Part shown: positions 61,322 through 64,000 of the stretch, one piece after another
Position numbering within the stretch: position 1 is the first letter of the stretch
Layout: each line of letters begins with the position of its first letter
NCBI GenBank assembly: GCA_016177735.1
Contig: JACOUS010000032.1
Location: forward strand, 29,926-93,925
DNA from: Ignavibacteriales bacterium
Lineage (GTDB): Bacteria; Bacteroidota; Ignavibacteria; Ignavibacteriales; Melioribacteraceae
Reading direction: 5' to 3'
Length of the DNA stretch: 64,000 bases
The notes under the pieces: model-generated
Databases searched by the model: none
What the model saw: only the letters and a program-made list of their open reading frames with translations
Told to the model about the DNA's origin: nothing
Position numbers and translations under genes: made by a program

Positions 61322-62284
61322 TCAGAAACGTCTTGCCGCTCTTTTCAGTCTGTCCATTATTGCCAAACCCAAACCGCTTTCATGAAGCGGCTCAACAAGA
61401 ATTATTTCAACTTTCTCTTTTTCAAACTCGTGAAGATATTTAAACAAATTAGCCGCCGCTTCTTTTAAATCTCCTTTGGCAGATAATATTTTTTCCGAAG
61501 CGAACGAACCCTCAACTTTTTTCTCTTTGAAAAAAAGGACTCCGATTTTTGCACTGGAATATTTTTTCAATGTTTCGTTGGATAAAAAGCTGAGCGGAAT
61601 TTCAGGCGAGTAATGAAACGGAAGCTGCCCGGGTGCATTTGGTTTATCGGAAAATTTAACAACCGTTTCAATCGGTCCCACTTCATTTTCAATTTCTTCT
61701 TTTGATAAACCGCCGGGGCGCAAAAGAAAAATTTTATCTTCCGCCAATTGGAGTATTGTAGATTCAACGCCAACTGCGCATTTGCCGCCGTCGAGTATCA
61801 AATCAACTTTATCACCAAGACTTTTTGCAACGTGCGCGGCTTCCGTGGGACTGATATGCCCGAATCTGTTTGCGCTCGGTGCTGCAATCGGCGTTCCGCA
61901 TTTCTCAATCAGTTGCAGCGCAACTTTATGATTCGGCATCCGCACTGCAACGGTAAGATTGCCGGAAGTAATTATATCCGGTACTATTTCTTTTTTGGGA
62001 AGTACAAACGTGAGCGGTCCGGGCCAAAATTTTTTAATTAATTTTTCAATTCGCTCATCGTTATAAACAGTGTAGTCTTTTAGTGAAGTACGCTCGGCAA
62101 TGTGTAAAATCAGCGGATTAAATTGCGGACGTTTTTTCGCTTCAAAAATTTTTGCTGATGCAATCGGATTTAATCCGTCGGCGCCAAGACCGTACACTGT
62201 TTCCGTTGGAAACGCAGCGAGTCCGCCGCCTTTAATTATTTCTGCGGCTTGTTGAATAGTTTTATCGTTTGCTATAACTATCAT
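61322..62284 (-). CDS. L-threonylcarbamoyladenylate synthase (Sua5 type)
   Basis: The enzyme makes threonylcarbamoyl-AMP for the t6A37 modification of ANN-decoding tRNAs. It has the TsaC domain (GGLAAFPTETVYGLGADG, KKRPQFNPLILHI, FWPGPLTFVL, VAVRMPNH, PIAAPSANRFGHISPT) plus the C-terminal Sua5 domain (APGQLPFHYSPEIPL, LVEPLHESGLGLAIMDRLKRAA). The full-length Sua5 form is about 320 residues. I take the ATG at 62284 because the family starts about ten residues before the first helix; upstream ATGs at 62308 and 62347 are alternatives. It is divergent from the cyclase gene. Confidence 0.93.
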   Translation of the reverse strand: MIVIANDKTIQQAAEIIKGGGLAAFPTETVYGLGADGLNPIASAKIFEAKKRPQFNPLILHIAERTSLKDYTVYNDERIEKLIKKFWPGPLTFVLPKKEIVPDIITSGNLTVAVRMPNHKVALQLIEKCGTPIAAPSANRFGHISPTEAAHVAKSLGDKVDLILDGGKCAVGVESTILQLAEDKIFLLRPGGLSKEEIENEVGPIETVVKFSDKPNAPGQLPFHYSPEIPLSFLSNETLKKYSSAKIGVLFFKEKKVEGSFASEKILSAKGDLKEAAANLFKYLHEFEKEKVEIILVEPLHESGLGLAIMDRLKRAARRF

Positions 62285-62420
62285 TTTATTTGAATTAATA
62301 ACCGGCATTGTCGCTGCAAATATAACTTCAAATGAGTTAAAGTTCATTTATGCTTTTGCCGCTCCTTTTGTTATAGAAAAGTAAATGCTATTTTTTATAT
62401 GCAAATTAGATTGATTAAAT

Positions 62421-63749
62421 ATGTCTAAAAGTTACCGTGAATTAACGCCCGAAGAAAAATTATTTCTTGATGACCAGCTCACCAAAGAGATCATCTACAA
62501 TGAGCGGATGCGTGCAAAACTTCTCGGCTCGATTGCCTTCGTTATGCTCTTAATTATGGTTTCCTTCATCATCTTTTTCAGAGCGCAGTATTCATCATTC
62601 ATCATGAGTTTAACTCCGACCTACATTTCAGCCGGCATACTTGCCGTTGTTACTATCCGCGGATTTATTATGAGCAAGGTACTGATGAAAGAAAAGATGA
62701 AAAAAATAATGAGCAGAAAAAAGAGAAGAGATTTTATCCGCTATGTCTGGATTATTTTTGAGATAAGCATTCCCACTTTTATCTCTTTTGTTTATTCGTT
62801 TTATCCTAATGCTCAGGAACTTCTTACAGCGCCGATTATTTGGGGATACTTTTTAATCATTATTCTTTCAACACTCAGTTTGGATTTTTATTTATCCGCC
62901 GTTGCCGGAACAGTTGCCGCTCTCGAATATCTCGTTGTTATTTTTTTAGTTGTCGATAGACATCCGCTTGACGCAAGTGAGTTATATGCCTACGAACCCT
63001 TCATTAATTTTTCGAGATGCGTGATGTTGTTTTTAAGCGGTGTTACTGCCGGTTACGTTGCCAACCAATTGAAAAACAAAATTATCAATACACACATTAC
63101 TTTGCTCGAAAGAAACAGAGTAATCAACCTGTTCGATCAACAGGTATCGAGGGAAATTGTTGATGAGCTTGTTGCAAATTACCACGAACTGGAAAGTAAA
63201 AGAAAATTTGTGTGCGTCATGTTTTTGGATATACGGGATTTCACCCATTTTGCCGAAAAGATGCAGCCGGAAGAAATTATCAAATATCAAAACAATGTTT
63301 TTTCTTTTATGATAGAAATAATTACGAAGAATAACGGTATCATAAATCAGTTTCTCGGGGACGGCTACATGGCAACATTCGGCGCTCCGATTACAAGAGG
63401 CAACGACTGCCTCAATGCCGTAAAGGCTTCGCTCGAGATTATTAAAACAATCGAGCAAAAAAACAAAGAAGGGATTATTTCGCAGACACGAATTGGAATC
63501 GGGCTGCATGCCGGCGAGGTTGTTGCCGGAAATGTCGGCACGGATGTGCGCAAGCAGTATTCGATTTCGGGCAACACGGTTATTCTTGCTTCGCGCATCG
63601 AAGAACTGAATAAAGAATTCGGTACGCAATTACTAATTTCGAAAGAAGTTTTGGAACAGATTGAACAAAACGGATACAATGCGGAATTTTTCGGCTCCGT
63701 ACCGTTGAAAGGAAGAGAGAAACCGGTAGATGTTTTTAAACTTGTGTAA
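62421..63749 (+). CDS. Membrane-bound class III adenylate/guanylate cyclase
   Basis: A 442-residue protein with about six transmembrane helices in residues 40-225, grouped as two blocks of hydrophobic segments separated by a basic loop (KMKKIMSRKKRRDF). A coiled-coil-like segment (225-260) leads to a class III cyclase domain (about 258-440). Metal-binding Asp residues are in MFLDIRDFTHFAE and QFLGDGYMATFGAP. The substrate-position Lys of classic adenylate cyclases is Gln here. Product specificity (cAMP or cGMP) is therefore uncertain. It is probably a membrane sensor making a cyclic nucleotide. Confidence 0.9.
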   Translation: MSKSYRELTPEEKLFLDDQLTKEIIYNERMRAKLLGSIAFVMLLIMVSFIIFFRAQYSSFIMSLTPTYISAGILAVVTIRGFIMSKVLMKEKMKKIMSRKKRRDFIRYVWIIFEISIPTFISFVYSFYPNAQELLTAPIIWGYFLIIILSTLSLDFYLSAVAGTVAALEYLVVIFLVVDRHPLDASELYAYEPFINFSRCVMLFLSGVTAGYVANQLKNKIINTHITLLERNRVINLFDQQVSREIVDELVANYHELESKRKFVCVMFLDIRDFTHFAEKMQPEEIIKYQNNVFSFMIEIITKNNGIINQFLGDGYMATFGAPITRGNDCLNAVKASLEIIKTIEQKNKEGIISQTRIGIGLHAGEVVAGNVGTDVRKQYSISGNTVILASRIEELNKEFGTQLLISKEVLEQIEQNGYNAEFFGSVPLKGREKPVDVFKLV

Positions 63750-63786
63750 AGAAATGAAGCGGCGTTAAAATTTATTTGAATTCATC

Positions 63787-63850
63787 CCCCTACCCCTTCT
63801 CTTAAATTTATCCGCCTTCGGCGCCATCTTATTGGCGGGGGTGAGGTAGT
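63787..63850. repeat. Intergenic GC-rich repeat fragment
   Basis: CCCCCTACCCC and TCCGCCTTCGGC...GGCGGGGGTGAGGTAG units lie between the cyclase and the IS end, resembling the dispersed CCCGCC/GGCGGG family of the window. Confidence 0.5.
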
Positions 63851-63860
63851 TTTTTCTAAC

Positions 63861-64000
63861 TGTATAGTCCTGCAATAGGTTGACTAGAAAAGTCAACTAA
63901 AAATAGGACAAAAATGGGAAATCAAAAACCAAATTATTATAGCGAATCATTCAAATGGGAAGTGGTTCAAGATGTATTATCTGGAAAGTACACGAAAGCA
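63861..64000 (+). mobile_element. Left end of an insertion sequence (IS3-like), cut by window edge
   Basis: The sequence before the transposase start contains TGTATAGTCCTGCAATAGG and an internal inverted repeat GTTGACT-N5-AGTCAAC (63879-63897). These fit the terminal region of an IS. The right end is outside the window. The exact IS border is not fixed by the visible sequence. Confidence 0.6.
63914..64000 (+). CDS. Transposase OrfA N-terminal fragment (IS3 family-like), partial
   Basis: 29 codons from an ATG (AGGA five bases upstream) run off the window. The product begins MGNQKPNYYSESFKWEVVQ and continues VLSGKYTKA, which is the start of an IS3/IS150-type helix-turn-helix OrfA. The exact family cannot be settled from this fragment. 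Confidence 0.65.
   Translation, partial: MGNQKPNYYSESFKWEVVQDVLSGKYTKA

Noticed and set aside
1..64000. tRNA or rRNA genes
   Set aside because: I looked for T-loop-like GGTTCGAATCC patterns and rRNA signatures and found none convincing. A tRNA-finding program would settle this.

Overview
The window is an AT-rich, gene-dense stretch of a bacterial chromosome, most likely from the Ignavibacteria/Bacteroidota-Chlorobiota side of the FCB superphylum. The clearest lineage marker is the secreted protein at 32395-34470. It ends in a type IX secretion sorting domain with the NYPNPFNPST signature common in Ignavibacteria and relatives. Other supporting traits are the giant lamin-tail/CARDB surface protein, the BatA-type double-transmembrane protein, and the many intergenic palindromes. 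No rRNA, tRNA or CRISPR array was recognised. Both window edges cut a gene: a tricorn-like protease on the left and an IS transposase on the right.

Layout. 1-6247 (minus): gatE, gatD and a tricorn-protease homologue. GatDE is the archaeal type of Glu-tRNA(Gln) amidotransferase, which makes this the most unexpected locus. 6562-8443 (minus): a PIN-PhoH ATPase and a small exported protein. 8889-12789 (plus): an aldehyde dehydrogenase, a WYL regulator, then DUF1801, DinB-like and tag (3-methyladenine glycosylase I) genes, ending at a strong hairpin terminator. 12878-14875 (minus): a TorF-type outer-membrane protein followed by an ammonium transporter. 15124-17128 (plus): a LytTR regulator with a degenerate receiver, and an AAA ATPase whose start codon sits in a palindromic operator-like sequence. 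17186-19822 (minus): alaS. 20012-21686 (plus): an ECF-type sigma factor coupled to its anti-sigma factor, abutting a convergent PspC pair (21687-22878).

23196-32316 is mostly plus strand: DUF2905, a purine permease, OsmC, a MarR regulator and pirin that share an operator-like sequence, a TlpA-like thioredoxin, DUF1015, serC and a lipoprotein. 32395-44593 is mostly minus strand: the T9SS cargo protein, two MIO-type ammonia-lyases (one with ACG instead of the ASG triad), hflX, a BatA-like protein, and a glycosyltransferase coupled to a SpoIID-like protein. 44756-46137 (plus) carries trhO and arfB; a cyclophilin-FKBP fusion (minus) follows. 47490-58181 (plus) carries the 2094-residue LTD/CARDB protein, a CoA-binding protein, a PAP2-like membrane protein, a CarH-like B12-binding protein without a DNA-binding domain, and a GH13 lipoprotein. 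58344-62284 (minus) has an M24 peptidase, a PAS histidine kinase and Sua5. 62421-63749 (plus) is a membrane-bound class III nucleotidyl cyclase, followed by the left end of an insertion sequence.

Intergenic DNA is rich in palindromic elements. Several coincide with stop codons or act as likely terminators, and there is one 25-bp tandem repeat. The best candidates for new biology are the bacterial GatDE pair, the ACG-type MIO enzyme, the stand-alone CarH-like sensor, the MarR/pirin operator, the ATPase operator, and the terminator hairpin inside a lipoprotein signal-peptide coding sequence. No large undescribed multi-gene defence-like system was seen.
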